A DNA stretch of 64,000 bases from Deltaproteobacteria bacterium (GCA_016218915.1 JACRCQ010000014.1:1-64000); one strand, 5' to 3'. Shown: positions 18,401 through 27,604, counted from the stretch's first letter. A program made the numbers and translations. The notes: generated by a model not told the origin, from the sequence alone.

Positions 18401-20056
18401 ATGCGCTGGGCTTCGGGATCGATCGTGCTCGTTGTCATGTCATGCGCGGCTACCGCTGCTGCGGTGGACGCTGACCCGACCAACTACACCAGCGTGATTC
18501 CCACGCTGAAGCCCGGCGACACGCTGAACCTCGCGTCCGGCACCTACACGAGTGGCATGGACATCTCCGGGCTCAACGGCTCGGACAGCGCGTGGATCAC
18601 GATCACCGGGCCGCAGTCAGGTCCGCCCGCGATCATCGAGCCCAAGTCGAGCGGTTGCTGCAACAACGTGGAGATCACCAACTCCAGCTACGTGGCAATC
18701 CGCAATCTGACCGTGGACAGCAAGGGCATGGACGGCATCTTCGGCATCAGCGCCAAGGGAAGCACGTCGAACCTGGTGCACCACATCACGGTGGAAGGAT
18801 GCACGGTGACCGGGGTTGGGGGTTCCCAGCAGACGGTGGGGATCTCGACCAAGGCTCCGACCTGGGGTTGGGTGATCCGGGGCAACCGGATCCTCGGGCC
18901 AGGCACGGGCATGTACCTGGGCAACTCCAACGGCGCGGATCCGTTCATCGCCGGGCTGATCGAGAACAACCTGATCCAGGACCCGATCGGCTACTGCATG
19001 CAGATCAAGTACCAGCAGCCCAGACCCGATGTCCCAGGCATTCCCACAGGCGACAGCACTACGATCATCCGTCACAACGTGTTCATCAAGAACGATCAGC
19101 CGAGCCCGGACGGCGATCGTCCGAACCTTCTGCTCGGCGGGTTCCCGGATTCAGGGCCAGGGTCCAACGATCTGTACCAGGTGTACGGCAACTTCTTCTT
19201 CCACAACCCGCGCGAGTCGTTGATGCAGGCTTCCGGAAGAGTGTCGATCCACGACAACATCTTCGTGGATGCCGACGGCGCAGCCATGCGGCTGCAGAAC
19301 CACGATCTTCCCCTCAAGCTGGCCCACGTCTACAACAACACCATCTACTCGACCAAGTCCGGGATCGCGTTTGGCAACCTTCCTTCCCAGGAGCACCAGG
19401 TGATCGGAAACCTGGTGTTCTCGGACACGCCGATCACCGGCTCGCCCACCAATGCGAACGGGAACATGACGGACACGGTCGCCAATGCAGCAGCGTACGT
19501 GAACGCTCCTTCGAGCACGCTGGGCTCCATGGACTTCTACCCGCTGGCGGGCAAGTGCGAAGGCGCTGCGCTCGATCTGAGCAGCGTGTCCGCGCAGGCA
19601 GACTACGACCGCGACTTCAACTCGACCTCCAAGGCAGGGTTCACGTTCCGCGGTGCCTACGCAGGGGCAGGCGTCAACCCAGGGTGGAAGCTCGGTGCTG
19701 ACATCAAGGCCGCAGGATCCGCGGGCGCTGCGGGGAGCGGCGGCTCGGCCGCGGGCGGCGCCGGGGGAAGCGGCGGCTCGAGCGCGGGCGGCGCAGGTGG
19801 AGGCGGCGGCGCGGGGCAGGGAGGCAAGGCAGGCGCCGGAGGCGCTGGCGGCGGCAGTGCGGGGGCTGCGGGCACCGGAGCCTCGGCAGGGCAGGGGGGT
19901 GCGGCGGGCCAGGCCGCAACACCCTCGGATGGATCGGATTCAGGCGGCTGCGGGTGTCGCACGAGCGGCTCGTCTTCCCGCACCTGGCTAGCCCTGATGA
20001 TCGCGGCTGCAGCGTTGGGAATGCGAATGCGGCGGGGCACGTCCCCGCGTCGATGA
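18401..20056 (+). CDS. Secreted right-handed beta-helix protein with MYXO-CTERM-like tail
   Basis: About 551 aa. The start at 18401 is fixed by a near-perfect ribosome site GGAGGTGA 3 bases upstream. The signal peptide is followed by a parallel beta-helix (pectate-lyase-like) domain at about residues 25-430, with regular NITNSSYVAIRNLTV, VIRGNRILGPG, VYGNFFFHNP and VYNNTIYS turns. A Gly/Ala/Ser linker of about 80 residues follows, then the tail SGGCGCRTSG, hydrophobic WLALMIAAAALGM and MRRG. The fold suits binding or lysis of polysaccharide; no catalytic residues can be assigned. It is divergent from the GxGYxYP gene and 16 bp upstream of ppk2. Confidence 0.87.
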   Translation: MRWASGSIVLVVMSCAATAAAVDADPTNYTSVIPTLKPGDTLNLASGTYTSGMDISGLNGSDSAWITITGPQSGPPAIIEPKSSGCCNNVEITNSSYVAIRNLTVDSKGMDGIFGISAKGSTSNLVHHITVEGCTVTGVGGSQQTVGISTKAPTWGWVIRGNRILGPGTGMYLGNSNGADPFIAGLIENNLIQDPIGYCMQIKYQQPRPDVPGIPTGDSTTIIRHNVFIKNDQPSPDGDRPNLLLGGFPDSGPGSNDLYQVYGNFFFHNPRESLMQASGRVSIHDNIFVDADGAAMRLQNHDLPLKLAHVYNNTIYSTKSGIAFGNLPSQEHQVIGNLVFSDTPITGSPTNANGNMTDTVANAAAYVNAPSSTLGSMDFYPLAGKCEGAALDLSSVSAQADYDRDFNSTSKAGFTFRGAYAGAGVNPGWKLGADIKAAGSAGAAGSGGSAAGGAGGSGGSSAGGAGGGGGAGQGGKAGAGGAGGGSAGAAGTGASAGQGGAAGQAATPSDGSDSGGCGCRTSGSSSRTWLALMIAAAALGMRMRRGTSPRR

Positions 20057-20072
20057 GGCAACGGAGGACACG

Positions 20073-20918
20073 ATGGGCAAGGGGAGCAAGAAGATCGAGC
20101 CAGCGCCACTCACCTCGAATGCAGGCAAGGTCAAGAAGAACGGCAGGCTCAAGAGGAAGTTCTACGAAGCCGAGCTGGAGCGTCTCCAGATCGAGCTCGT
20201 CAAGCTCCAGGAGTGGATCCGTCACAAGGGCCTCAAGATCGTCGTGGTATTCGAGGGGCGTGACGCGGCGGGCAAGGGCGGCGTGATCAAGCGCATCACC
20301 CAGCGTCTGAATCCGCGCGTCTGCAGGATCGTCGCCCTGGGCACCCCGACCGAGCGCGACAAGACGCAGTGGTACTTCCAGCGCTACGTCCCGCACCTTC
20401 CCGCAGCCGGCGAGATGGTCCTGCTCGATCGCAGCTGGTACAACCGCGCGGGCGTCGAGCGGGTCATGGGGTTCTGCACCGATGACGAGTACCGCGAGTT
20501 CCTGCGCTCCTGCCCGGAGTTCGAGCGCATGCTGGTGCGCTCCGGGATCATGGTGGTCAAGTACTGGTTCTCGGTCAGCGATGCGGAGCAGGAGCGGCGG
20601 TTCCAGGCGCGCATCGAAGACACCACCAAGCGCTGGAAGCTCAGCCCCATGGATCTGGAGTCGCGCAGCAAGTGGGTGGAGTACTCGCGTGCGAAGGACG
20701 AGATGTTCGCACACACGGACATCAAGCAAGCCTGCTGGTACGTGGTGGAAGCCGACGACAAGCGCAGGGCACGGCTCAACTGCATCCGCCACCTGCTGAG
20801 CCTGGTGCCCTACAAGGATCTCACCCCTGAGCCAATCAAGCTCCCGCCCCGCCAGCCCGACAAGGGCTACGTGCGTCCGCCCATGACCGACCAGACCTTC
20901 GTCCCCAAGGCGTACTAG
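20073..20918 (+). CDS. ppk2: Polyphosphate kinase 2 (PPK2)
   Basis: 281 aa, normal length for a one-domain PPK2. It transfers phosphate between polyphosphate and nucleoside diphosphates in the cytoplasm. Visible motifs are Walker A FEGRDAAGKGG, Walker B LLDRSWYNRAGVERVMGFC and the lid region RRFQARIEDTTKRWKLSPMD. The DxxS-type VEADDKRRARLNCIRHLL region also matches. The long N-terminus and WYFQRYV segment fit class I enzymes. ACGGAGGACACG precedes the ATG. The TAG stop lies at the first bases of a downstream repeat element (CTAGTAC). Confidence 0.95.
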   Translation: MGKGSKKIEPAPLTSNAGKVKKNGRLKRKFYEAELERLQIELVKLQEWIRHKGLKIVVVFEGRDAAGKGGVIKRITQRLNPRVCRIVALGTPTERDKTQWYFQRYVPHLPAAGEMVLLDRSWYNRAGVERVMGFCTDDEYREFLRSCPEFERMLVRSGIMVVKYWFSVSDAEQERRFQARIEDTTKRWKLSPMDLESRSKWVEYSRAKDEMFAHTDIKQACWYVVEADDKRRARLNCIRHLLSLVPYKDLTPEPIKLPPRQPDKGYVRPPMTDQTFVPKAY

Positions 20919-21138
20919 TACTGCGTGCCCGAAGTTCATTGAGGGATCCGCCGCGACGCCTCTCCACTTCGCAATGCGCCGGGTTCGTGGGGCCCGGTAG
21001 CGGCACGCCACGGCGTGCCTGCGTTGGGCACGGCATGCCGTGCCTAACGGAGACACGGCGATGCCGTGTCGCTACGGTTGGCGGAAGGCGGTGGGCGCCA
21101 ATGACCCCGCTACGCACTTCGGGCACACGGTACTACTA
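20916..21138. repeat. REPIN-type palindromic element with 79-bp core (copy A)
   Basis: The core at 20997-21075 starts GTAG and ends CTAC. It holds three hairpins: GGCACGCC/GGCGTGCC at 21002-21019, the perfect 18-bp palindrome GGCACGGCATGCCGTGCC at 21027-21044, and GACACGGC-GAT-GCCGTGTC at 21052-21070. GTAG followed by a palindrome in both orientations is the arrangement of paired REP sequences. Outer ends at 20916-20935 and about 21117-21136 are inverted repeats matching 18 of 20 bases (TAGTAC..GCCCGAAGT). A second 79-bp core, about 92 percent identical, is at 33578-33656. The stretch 21139-21275 after it holds nothing I can name. Confidence 0.85.
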
Positions 21139-21275
21139 CTGCAGGCACGCGAACCCAGGACAGGCCCAGCGCCCCGCAGCCCCTACGCCATTTTTTTGGG
21201 CGCATGCATTTTCTTAGCAACCGGCTCTGCCCGTGGCCGAAGAGGTGGGTGAACGATCCAACCAAGAGGTCCACC

Positions 21276-21728
21276 ATGGCCCGTACACGTCGGTCGAGAA
21301 CCCCTCATCGCAGGCGCCCAAGCTGGAACAACGCAATGAACCCAGCTTTCTCCCTGCCCTACACGATCAGCTCAGAGCTCGGCGGGTTGCCGCTCATGCT
21401 CACGGTGGTCGATGCGTCCTGCTCGCAGGCGGTGGTCCAGTACATCGAAGCGCACTCTCTTCTTCCCAACGGGTTCGACGGAACGGCGTCCGCGTGGACC
21501 TCGACCGTGTCGGACTCCCTCGCAGCGCTGGGTGATGCGAATGGCGAGCCCGCGGCCTGGATCCGCGCCATCCTCGTTCTGGGGCATACTCCCACCCAGC
21601 TTGCGCTCGATGCGCTCCAACGTCATGCCGCATCCGGTCGCAAGTTCGCTGACCTTGCGCGGGTTGCAGCCGACGAATGCGTCGATTGGATGGTGCGCAC
21701 ACGGACCGCGTCGGGCCCGCTGAGCTGA
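21276..21728 (+). CDS. Hypothetical protein
   Basis: About 150 aa from ATG 21276, which is preceded by AAGAGG 7 bases upstream. ATG 21336 (starting MNPAFSLPYTISSELG) is also plausible. No family is recognised. The sequence is soluble, with short predicted helices (VVQYIEAHSLL, AWIRAILVLGHTPTQLALDALQRH) and no signal peptide or Cys motif. It lies between the repeat element and the convergent tadC gene, whose stop is 12 bp away. The N-terminal 20 residues from the upstream start are Arg-rich and may not be translated. Codon pattern supports coding only moderately. Confidence 0.5.
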   Translation: MARTRRSRTPHRRRPSWNNAMNPAFSLPYTISSELGGLPLMLTVVDASCSQAVVQYIEAHSLLPNGFDGTASAWTSTVSDSLAALGDANGEPAAWIRAILVLGHTPTQLALDALQRHAASGRKFADLARVAADECVDWMVRTRTASGPLS

Positions 21729-21740
21729 GACGCCCTGGGG

Positions 21741-22646
21741 TCAGTCAGCCTCTTTTGCGAGCTGCATGATCATCGGCGCCATCACCAGCAGCATGATGCA
21801 GAAGAACAGCAGGAACAGCGGGCCGACCATGGCAACGCCCGCTTTGGCCGCTGCCTCCTCGGCCTTCACCGTGCGACGCAGCCGAGAGACGCTCGCCTGG
21901 ATCTGCAGCACGTCGGCCACCGGGTTGCCCCGCTCCTCGGCTTGCACGACTGCCGAGACGAACTCCTGCACCGACTCGATCGGAGCGCGCGACGCGAACC
22001 CGATCAGCGCCTGCTTGCGCGTGCGGCCCAGCTGAAGCTCCTGAAGGATGCGCGTGAATTCCTCGACCAGCGCGTCATTCGGGTCGCTCGACTTCTCCAC
22101 CACCTGGCGCACGGCGCCCACGAAGTCCTGCCCTGCGCTCATCGCCAGCGCCATCAGGTCGATCACGTAGGGAAGACCGCGATTGATCTGCTTGAGCCTG
22201 CGCTGCGCTTCGCCGCTGATGGTCAGATACGGCATCGCTGCGCCCAGGGGGCCGATGATCACGATCAGCAGCGGTCCGATGCCGGAGAGGAATCCTGCCA
22301 GCGCGCCTGCGACCAGCCCCCCGAACCCGGACAGGATGCTCAGGCCTACGTACTCTTCTGGCGTGAGCCCGAGAAAGTCCCCGGCCAGCGCGATCTGGTG
22401 GTCGATCCTCGAGCGCAGCCCTTCGCCGATCAGGCCGCTGACCCGCACGCCGAGCCAGCGCACCAAGGGCTCGATCTGGGCCCACTGCGCATTGTCCTGC
22501 AAGGCGCGCTGGCGCTTGAGCCCGCGCATGCCCAGACGGCTCGCCACCCGCGACGGCGCACTCGCCAGCGCGTAGATCGCCATCAGCGCCGCGATGCCCA
22601 TCACCACGCCGACCAGGAATCGAAGCGTTGTGTAGTCGAGCTTCAT
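21741..22646 (-). CDS. tadC: Tad/Flp pilus assembly inner-membrane protein TadC
   Basis: About 301 aa with a type II secretion F domain. It has an N-terminal helix, a central pair of helices (LSILSGFGGLVAGALAGFLSGIGPLLIVIIGPLGAAMPYL), the cytoplasmic F core (LPYVIDLMALAMSAGQDFVGAV, EFTRILQELQLGRTRKQALIGFASR) and a C-terminal helix (PLFLLFFCIMLLVMAPMIM). It forms the inner-membrane platform with TadB. ATG 22646 overlaps the tadB stop by 4 bp (ATGA). Last gene of the cpaB-cpaC-tadA-tadB-tadC operon. Confidence 0.92.
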   Translation of the reverse strand: MKLDYTTLRFLVGVVMGIAALMAIYALASAPSRVASRLGMRGLKRQRALQDNAQWAQIEPLVRWLGVRVSGLIGEGLRSRIDHQIALAGDFLGLTPEEYVGLSILSGFGGLVAGALAGFLSGIGPLLIVIIGPLGAAMPYLTISGEAQRRLKQINRGLPYVIDLMALAMSAGQDFVGAVRQVVEKSSDPNDALVEEFTRILQELQLGRTRKQALIGFASRAPIESVQEFVSAVVQAEERGNPVADVLQIQASVSRLRRTVKAEEAAAKAGVAMVGPLFLLFFCIMLLVMAPMIMQLAKEAD

Positions 22647-23512
22647 ACGTCGACCGCCAGCACCTTGCGCGCCACGACCAGCGACGCGATCCAGAAGACG
22701 GCAGCCACGGTGGCCACGATGTACCCGGTCACGCTCTGGGTCAGTGGGTCGAAGTATCCTTCCTTCATCGAGTTGAGGGCGAGAACCAGCAGGAAGGGGA
22801 AGAGCGCCAGCACCCACATCTGGGCCTTGCCTTCTGCGGTCTTGCTCCGGACCACCCCCTCGAGCCGCGCCATCTCACGAAGCGTCTCCGCCGTGGTCGC
22901 CAGGATCTTGGGCAGGTTGCCTCCGATCTGACGGCCGATGATGATCGACGACAGCGCCGAGTCGAGCTGCCGGCTCCCCACGCGTCCCGCCATGCGCAGC
23001 AGCGCCTGATCGAGCGTGGTCCCCACGCGCATCTCCTTGACCGCAAGCTCGACCTCCTGGCTCAGCGGCGGGTGAAGCAGCGTCTGCACCGAGTTGATCG
23101 CGTCGCCGATGCTCGGCGTGGACTTGAGCCCGTTGGCCAGCGCGGTCAGGAACCCGTCGAGCTGGTTCTCGATCGCCTCGACCCGCTTGCGACGCATCCG
23201 CTCGACGTACATCGACGGGCCGACCGCGATGGCGCCGCACAGCAGGTACCACAAGGGAAGGTCGACCATGATGTGCGTGGCGATCACGCCCACGATGGCA
23301 ACGAGCTGGCCGATCGCGATCGCAGAGCCCTGCACCCAGATGAACATCATGTGCAGCTTGCGCTCCAGGTACCCCGTGTACCGCACCCACTGGCGGTTCA
23401 CCCACCCTTGCGGGTCCGCGAGGGCTGCCCAGATCGCAGCACCTGATCCACCCACGGCCAGCGAGGCGCCCGCCCACTTCAGGACGTCTGCAGGGATCTC
23501 CAGACCGGTCAT
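22643..23512 (-). CDS. tadB: Tad/Flp pilus assembly inner-membrane protein TadB
   Basis: About 289 aa. Hydrophobic helices in the first 110 residues are followed by the T2SSF cytoplasmic core (VEAIENQLDGFLTALANGLKSTPSIGDAI, LAVKEMRVGTTLDQALLRMAGRVGSRQLDSALSSIIIGRQIGGNLPKIL). Two C-terminal helices finish the protein. This is the usual TadB layout, forming the pilus assembly platform with TadC on the ATPase TadA. The start overlaps the tadA stop by 4 bp (ATGA) and the stop overlaps the tadC start by 4 bp, so translation is coupled. Confidence 0.92.
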   Translation of the reverse strand: MTGLEIPADVLKWAGASLAVGGSGAAIWAALADPQGWVNRQWVRYTGYLERKLHMMFIWVQGSAIAIGQLVAIVGVIATHIMVDLPLWYLLCGAIAVGPSMYVERMRRKRVEAIENQLDGFLTALANGLKSTPSIGDAINSVQTLLHPPLSQEVELAVKEMRVGTTLDQALLRMAGRVGSRQLDSALSSIIIGRQIGGNLPKILATTAETLREMARLEGVVRSKTAEGKAQMWVLALFPFLLVLALNSMKEGYFDPLTQSVTGYIVATVAAVFWIASLVVARKVLAVDV

Positions 23513-25434
23513 AGGAACGGCTCCCCAGGCTTGATCAGCCCGGTCACGATGAAGTCGTCGAGGAACGACGGCAGGTACCCGGTCGCCTGGAACTCCCCGA
23601 GAACCTTCCCACCTTCCCCTGTGCCCGTGCGCACGTACAGGTAGATCGGACGCAGCTCGATCGAGCCGTCTGCCTCGTCGATCCCCACCAGCTCCGTGAT
23701 CGCCGTGATCTTGCGGGTCCCGTCCGGGAACCGCGATTGCTGCACCACCAGGTGGATGCTCTTGGCGATCTGATCGCGGATCGCGCGAGAGGGAAGATCC
23801 ACGCCTGACATCAGGGCCAGGGTCTCGATCCTCGCCACGCCCTCCTCCGGAGAGTTCGCGTGTGTGGTGGTCATCGACCCCTCGTGGCCGGTGTTCATGG
23901 CCTGGAGCATGTCGAGCGCTTCGCCGCCGCGGCACTCGCCCACCACGATGCGGTCCGGACGCATGCGAAGCGCATTGCGGACCAGATCCCGGATCGTGTA
24001 CTCGCCCTTTCCCTCCATGTTCGCTGGACGCGTCTCCAGGGAGACCACGTGCGGCTGGTGGAGCTGCAGCTCCGCCGCGTCCTCGATCGTCACGATGCGC
24101 TCTTCCTCGGGAATCGCCGAGGACAGCACGTTGAGCAGCGTGGTCTTGCCGCTGCCCGTGCCCCCTGAGATCACGATGTTCTTCTTGGCGATCACGCTCC
24201 GGCTCAGAAACCGCGCCATCGACTCGGTCAGCGTCCCGTACCCGATCAGCTTCTCGACCGTGAGCGGCACGCGCGAGAACTTCCGGATCGTGATGCACGA
24301 CCCGCGCAGCGCGATCGGACGGATCACGGCGTTCACGCGCGAGCCATCCTTGAGCCGCGCGTCGACCAGGGGCGCGGACTCGTCGATGCGCCTGCCCAAC
24401 GGCGTGACGATTCGCTCGATCACCGCGCGCACGCGCTCGTCATCGGTGAAGCGCGCCTCGGTCAGGACCAGCTTGCCTCCCCGCTCCACGAAGATCGTGT
24501 TCGGATCCACCACCATCACCTCGCTGATGGTGGGATCGCTCAGGAACCGCTCCAACGGCCCTAGCCCAAGAGCTTCGTCTGCCAGATCCCCGACCAGCTT
24601 GTCCCGATCGATCCCGGCCGGGATCCGGGCATCCATGAGCTTGACGATCCTGCGCAGGGCGCCGAGCACCTTGGGACGCATCGACGGGTCGTCGAGCTTG
24701 GAAGGGTCGAGGGTCGCCAGATCCAGATGCTCGAGCAGCTGCCGGTGAATCTCGCGGCGCAGTGCGACGTCCGCATCGATCTCGCCCGATGGCCTGTCTT
24801 CCTGCTGGGGAGCGGAATCCACCGGAGCCGGAGCAGGCGCGAGCGTTGGTGGCTGGGCTGCCGGCGCAGGGCCAGGGATCGCGCGTGGCGGTGGCCCGGG
24901 AACGGGTCGTGGGGGTGGTCCCGGGATCGGCATCGCCGCAGGCGCTGCACCGGGCAGGGGAGCCGGTACGGCGCGCGGCGGCGGCCCTGGTACTGGTGCC
25001 GCGTGCGCATCAGCCAGGCGCTTTGCGTGCGCCATGCGCACTGCCTGCACCGAAGGGTCGCTGACCATGACCCGCTCGGTCGGCATGTCGCCCTTGTAGG
25101 CGCGCGGAGGTGCGGTCGGAGGACGAACCTCGACCTGCCCGGCAGGTTGCAGCCGCAGCGTGTACTCACCCACGACCACGGGCGTGCCGTACGCGATCTC
25201 CATCGACGACTTGCGAAGCAGGATTCCCCCTGCCAGCGTGCCGTTGGTCGAGACGTCTTCCACGATCAGCCCCTGGACCGTGGGATGGAAGATCACGTGC
25301 TGCCTCGAGATCAGATCGCTGTCCAGGCACACCGAGCTCTGGTAGTGGCGCCCGATCGTGATCGGCCCGTCCGTCGATACCCGCTCGGTCCAGCTATCGC
25401 CTTCCTCGCCCTCGATGATGACGTCGACTTCCAT
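23509..25434 (-). CDS. tadA: Tad/Flp pilus ATPase TadA (CpaF) with N-terminal FHA domain
   Basis: About 641 aa. An FHA domain occupies residues 1-100 (TIGRHYQSS, SRQH at 43-46, STNGT at 62-66), then a Pro-rich linker of about 110 residues. The CpaF-type secretion ATPase follows from about 220, with Walker A GGTGSGKTT (424-432), Asp-box IEDAAELQ and Walker B region VVGECRGGEALDML (about 498-510). FHA domains bind phosphothreonine peptides, so a link to the Ser/Thr kinases of this genome is a reasonable inference. Its start shares one base with the stop of the secretin gene (TGATG). TadA normally lacks an FHA domain. Confidence 0.94.
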   Translation of the reverse strand: MEVDVIIEGEEGDSWTERVSTDGPITIGRHYQSSVCLDSDLISRQHVIFHPTVQGLIVEDVSTNGTLAGGILLRKSSMEIAYGTPVVVGEYTLRLQPAGQVEVRPPTAPPRAYKGDMPTERVMVSDPSVQAVRMAHAKRLADAHAAPVPGPPPRAVPAPLPGAAPAAMPIPGPPPRPVPGPPPRAIPGPAPAAQPPTLAPAPAPVDSAPQQEDRPSGEIDADVALRREIHRQLLEHLDLATLDPSKLDDPSMRPKVLGALRRIVKLMDARIPAGIDRDKLVGDLADEALGLGPLERFLSDPTISEVMVVDPNTIFVERGGKLVLTEARFTDDERVRAVIERIVTPLGRRIDESAPLVDARLKDGSRVNAVIRPIALRGSCITIRKFSRVPLTVEKLIGYGTLTESMARFLSRSVIAKKNIVISGGTGSGKTTLLNVLSSAIPEEERIVTIEDAAELQLHQPHVVSLETRPANMEGKGEYTIRDLVRNALRMRPDRIVVGECRGGEALDMLQAMNTGHEGSMTTTHANSPEEGVARIETLALMSGVDLPSRAIRDQIAKSIHLVVQQSRFPDGTRKITAITELVGIDEADGSIELRPIYLYVRTGTGEGGKVLGEFQATGYLPSFLDDFIVTGLIKPGEPFL

Positions 25435-26804
25435 CACTTCGCTCGGGCCTTGTCGTCGGTCGGCTCTGCCGCAGGCGGATCGTCCACCTTCGGGGGACGC
25501 TTGTTGTAGGCGTTGATCCCCTCGACGTCGCCGTCGTACTCCTGGTACTGCGACATCGCGCTCTTGATCATGTCGAGCGTGTTGTTGGGCACGGATTCCA
25601 CCACGCTCGGGATGACGAACACCGCGCCTTCTACGTCTTCCTTCAGATCCGAGTGGCTGCCGAAGAACAGCCCCAAGAGCGGGATGCGGCTGAGACCCGG
25701 TATGCCCGAGACGTCGTGACGCTGCGAACGCGTGCGGATCCCCGAGAGCACCAGCGATTGCCCGAGCTTCATGTGCACCAGGGTCGACAGCTTCGAGGTG
25801 TTCCGCCCCGGAAGCGGCGTCGACGAGACCGACGGCACCAGATCCGCCACGTCGGCATGAATCCGGATCTCCAGGTCGCGCGACGCCGTGTCGTAGCGCG
25901 GCAGGACCGTGACCGAGGTACCGAAGGGGATCTTCTGGATGGTCGCCACCAGCCCGGAGCTCACCGGAAAGTTCTGCTCTCCACCGCTCTCGAACGTGGC
26001 CTCTGAGCCGTTGGTCGTGATCACCGTGGACTGCTTGAGCACCTTGGCCCAGCCATGTCTGGAGGCGATGTCCAGCCCGGGCAGCGGCTGATTGACGATC
26101 GATGCCTGCGCCGTGGTCGTGGCACCTGCCAAAAAGTCGTAGGTGAACTGGCTCTGGATCGCATCGCCGCCGATGCGCGACGGCCACGAGATCCCCACCC
26201 CGTAGCTCGACCTGCGATCGTACTGGATGAAGAAGAAGTCGATCCGGATGTTGACCTTGCGCTCGGCCGCAGCCGACCCCACCACCACCAGCGACTCCAC
26301 CTGCCCCGGGTACAAAGTCGCGATCTGCTGGATGCGCTTGGCGTCCGCTTCGGTCGTCACACCCCCTTCGATGAAGAAGCGGGAGCCGACCCGACGCACC
26401 CGCACGCCCGTGGTTCCCTCCAGCAGCTGCTGCACCTCCCGCTCCACCGAGTCCGGCGATCGCGCAAACACGTTGATCGTCCAGTTGACCTGGGAGCCGT
26501 CCTTCTTGATCAGCAGCAGCGTCGTCGACCCGGGCTTCTGCCCCACGATCACGAACTGGTTGCCATCGGTCGACAGCTTCACGTCCGCGATCCCGGGAAT
26601 GCCCTCCGAGTAGTTCTTGACGTCCGTGGCCTTGATCGTCTTGTTCTCGCCAATGGCCATGTTCAGCTCTTGCGGCGCATCGACGTGGGTGTTGGGGGGC
26701 TGGTCCCCTGCCGTGCTTTTGTCCTTCTTCTGCGCAAGAGCCTGGGGGGCCAGGAGCAGACAGAGCGCACCTGCGGCGACCATCAGGGCAAAGGATCGTC
26801 TCAC
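25434..26804 (-). CDS. cpaC: Tad/Flp pilus outer-membrane secretin (RcpA/CpaC)
   Basis: 456 aa with signal peptide to about residue 25 (PQALAQ). The N-terminal secretin domain has LNMAIGENKTIKATDVKNYSEGIPGIADV; a BON-like module follows (VEREVQQLLEGTTGVRVRR). The C-terminal secretin domain has SVTVLPRYDTASRDLEIRIHADVADLVPS and VHMKLGQSLVLSGIRTRSQRHDVSGIPGLSRIPLLGLFFGS. It forms the outer-membrane pore for the Flp pilus. The start is GTG (GTGA overlap of 4 bp with the cpaB stop). About 50 residues after the secretin domain carry a charged, low-complexity tail. Confidence 0.93.
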   Translation of the reverse strand: MRRSFALMVAAGALCLLLAPQALAQKKDKSTAGDQPPNTHVDAPQELNMAIGENKTIKATDVKNYSEGIPGIADVKLSTDGNQFVIVGQKPGSTTLLLIKKDGSQVNWTINVFARSPDSVEREVQQLLEGTTGVRVRRVGSRFFIEGGVTTEADAKRIQQIATLYPGQVESLVVVGSAAAERKVNIRIDFFFIQYDRRSSYGVGISWPSRIGGDAIQSQFTYDFLAGATTTAQASIVNQPLPGLDIASRHGWAKVLKQSTVITTNGSEATFESGGEQNFPVSSGLVATIQKIPFGTSVTVLPRYDTASRDLEIRIHADVADLVPSVSSTPLPGRNTSKLSTLVHMKLGQSLVLSGIRTRSQRHDVSGIPGLSRIPLLGLFFGSHSDLKEDVEGAVFVIPSVVESVPNNTLDMIKSAMSQYQEYDGDVEGINAYNKRPPKVDDPPAAEPTDDKARAK

Positions 26805-27604
26805 TGCTTATCTCCTGTGGTGGACTTGAGCCGAACCGGGCCCTTGCGGATGCTCTGCACCTCGGCCCTGGCCTTGGTGTCCGTGAGCGCCGTGGAGAGC
26901 ATGTCCGGGATGCCCTCCACGATGCGCTGATCGTCCGGATTGCGCAGCGCCACCGACAGCTTGCCCTTCTCCGCAGCCAGCGACAGAAGCTGCGCTTCCT
27001 GCAGGTTCAGGCTCAGCGTCAGCAGCATCTCGCGGTTCTGGCGAGGTCCTTCGCTCTTGTCCGCGAGCTGCTCGGACGCGGTCTCCAGCCCCACGGCCAG
27101 CACCAGGATCCGCTGCAGAAGCACCATCGCAGAGCGCTGATCCCCACTCCCCCCAGCGGTCGGCAACGTCGCGATCACGTCGCAGTAGTCCCCGGGATGG
27201 ATCAACGCGTAGCTCTTGTCGTCGCTGTGCGCCTTGATCGATACGGCCCGGTTGCCCGGCTGCACCAGCGAGCTCAGATCGCGACGCTCGTCGGTGGCGA
27301 TCGCCAGATCGGTCCACATCAACGTCTGCTGGGGCTGGACCATGTTGCCCACGCGCAGGCCGACCACCTTTGCCTTCTCCGAAGCCTTGATCGCGCGATC
27401 CTCCACGTAGGCGAGGGGCACTTCGCGGCTCGCCAGCATCTCGTTGGTGATCACCTGCCCGCGCTCGATCGGCTTGATGGCCATGAGCAGCTTGATTCGC
27501 TCGCCTCCTGACGCCTCCTGCTCGAAACGTCGCAGGTACAGCAGCAGGAGCGTGGCCCCGAGCACGGCTGCGATCAGGGCAATGACAAGGGCACGTCGAT
27601 TCAT
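26801..27604 (-). CDS. cpaB: Flp pilus assembly protein CpaB (RcpC)
   Basis: About 267 aa. One N-terminal helix (residues 5-23, LVIALIAAVLGATLLLLYL) is followed by a SAF domain (AIKPIERGQVITNEMLASREVPLAYV) and the CpaB/RcpC periplasmic domain (AVSIKAHSDDKSYALIHPGDYCDVIATL). It helps secretin function in the periplasm. It is the first gene of the Tad operon. The 97-bp gap to the divergent lipoprotein at 27702 must contain the operon promoter, but I cannot point to a definite box. No TadZ, prepilin peptidase or Flp pilin gene lies nearby. Confidence 0.92.
   Translation of the reverse strand: MNRRALVIALIAAVLGATLLLLYLRRFEQEASGGERIKLLMAIKPIERGQVITNEMLASREVPLAYVEDRAIKASEKAKVVGLRVGNMVQPQQTLMWTDLAIATDERRDLSSLVQPGNRAVSIKAHSDDKSYALIHPGDYCDVIATLPTAGGSGDQRSAMVLLQRILVLAVGLETASEQLADKSEGPRQNREMLLTLSLNLQEAQLLSLAAEKGKLSVALRNPDDQRIVEGIPDMLSTALTDTKARAEVQSIRKGPVRLKSTTGDKQ

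Noticed and set aside
15670..18474. 934-aa plus-strand open frame
   Set aside because: Antisense to the GxGYxYP gene, whose signal peptide, family motif and sorting tail are clear.
20997..21075. Hairpins as a CRISPR repeat or a plain transcription terminator
   Set aside because: No regular spacers, and no T-run after the stems. The GTAG-palindrome pairing and the second copy at 33578 fit a REPIN better.
21169..21203. T-run with flanking GCGCCC/GGGCGC as a Rho-independent terminator
   Set aside because: The seven Ts lie inside the loop, not after the stem, so the arrangement is wrong for intrinsic termination.
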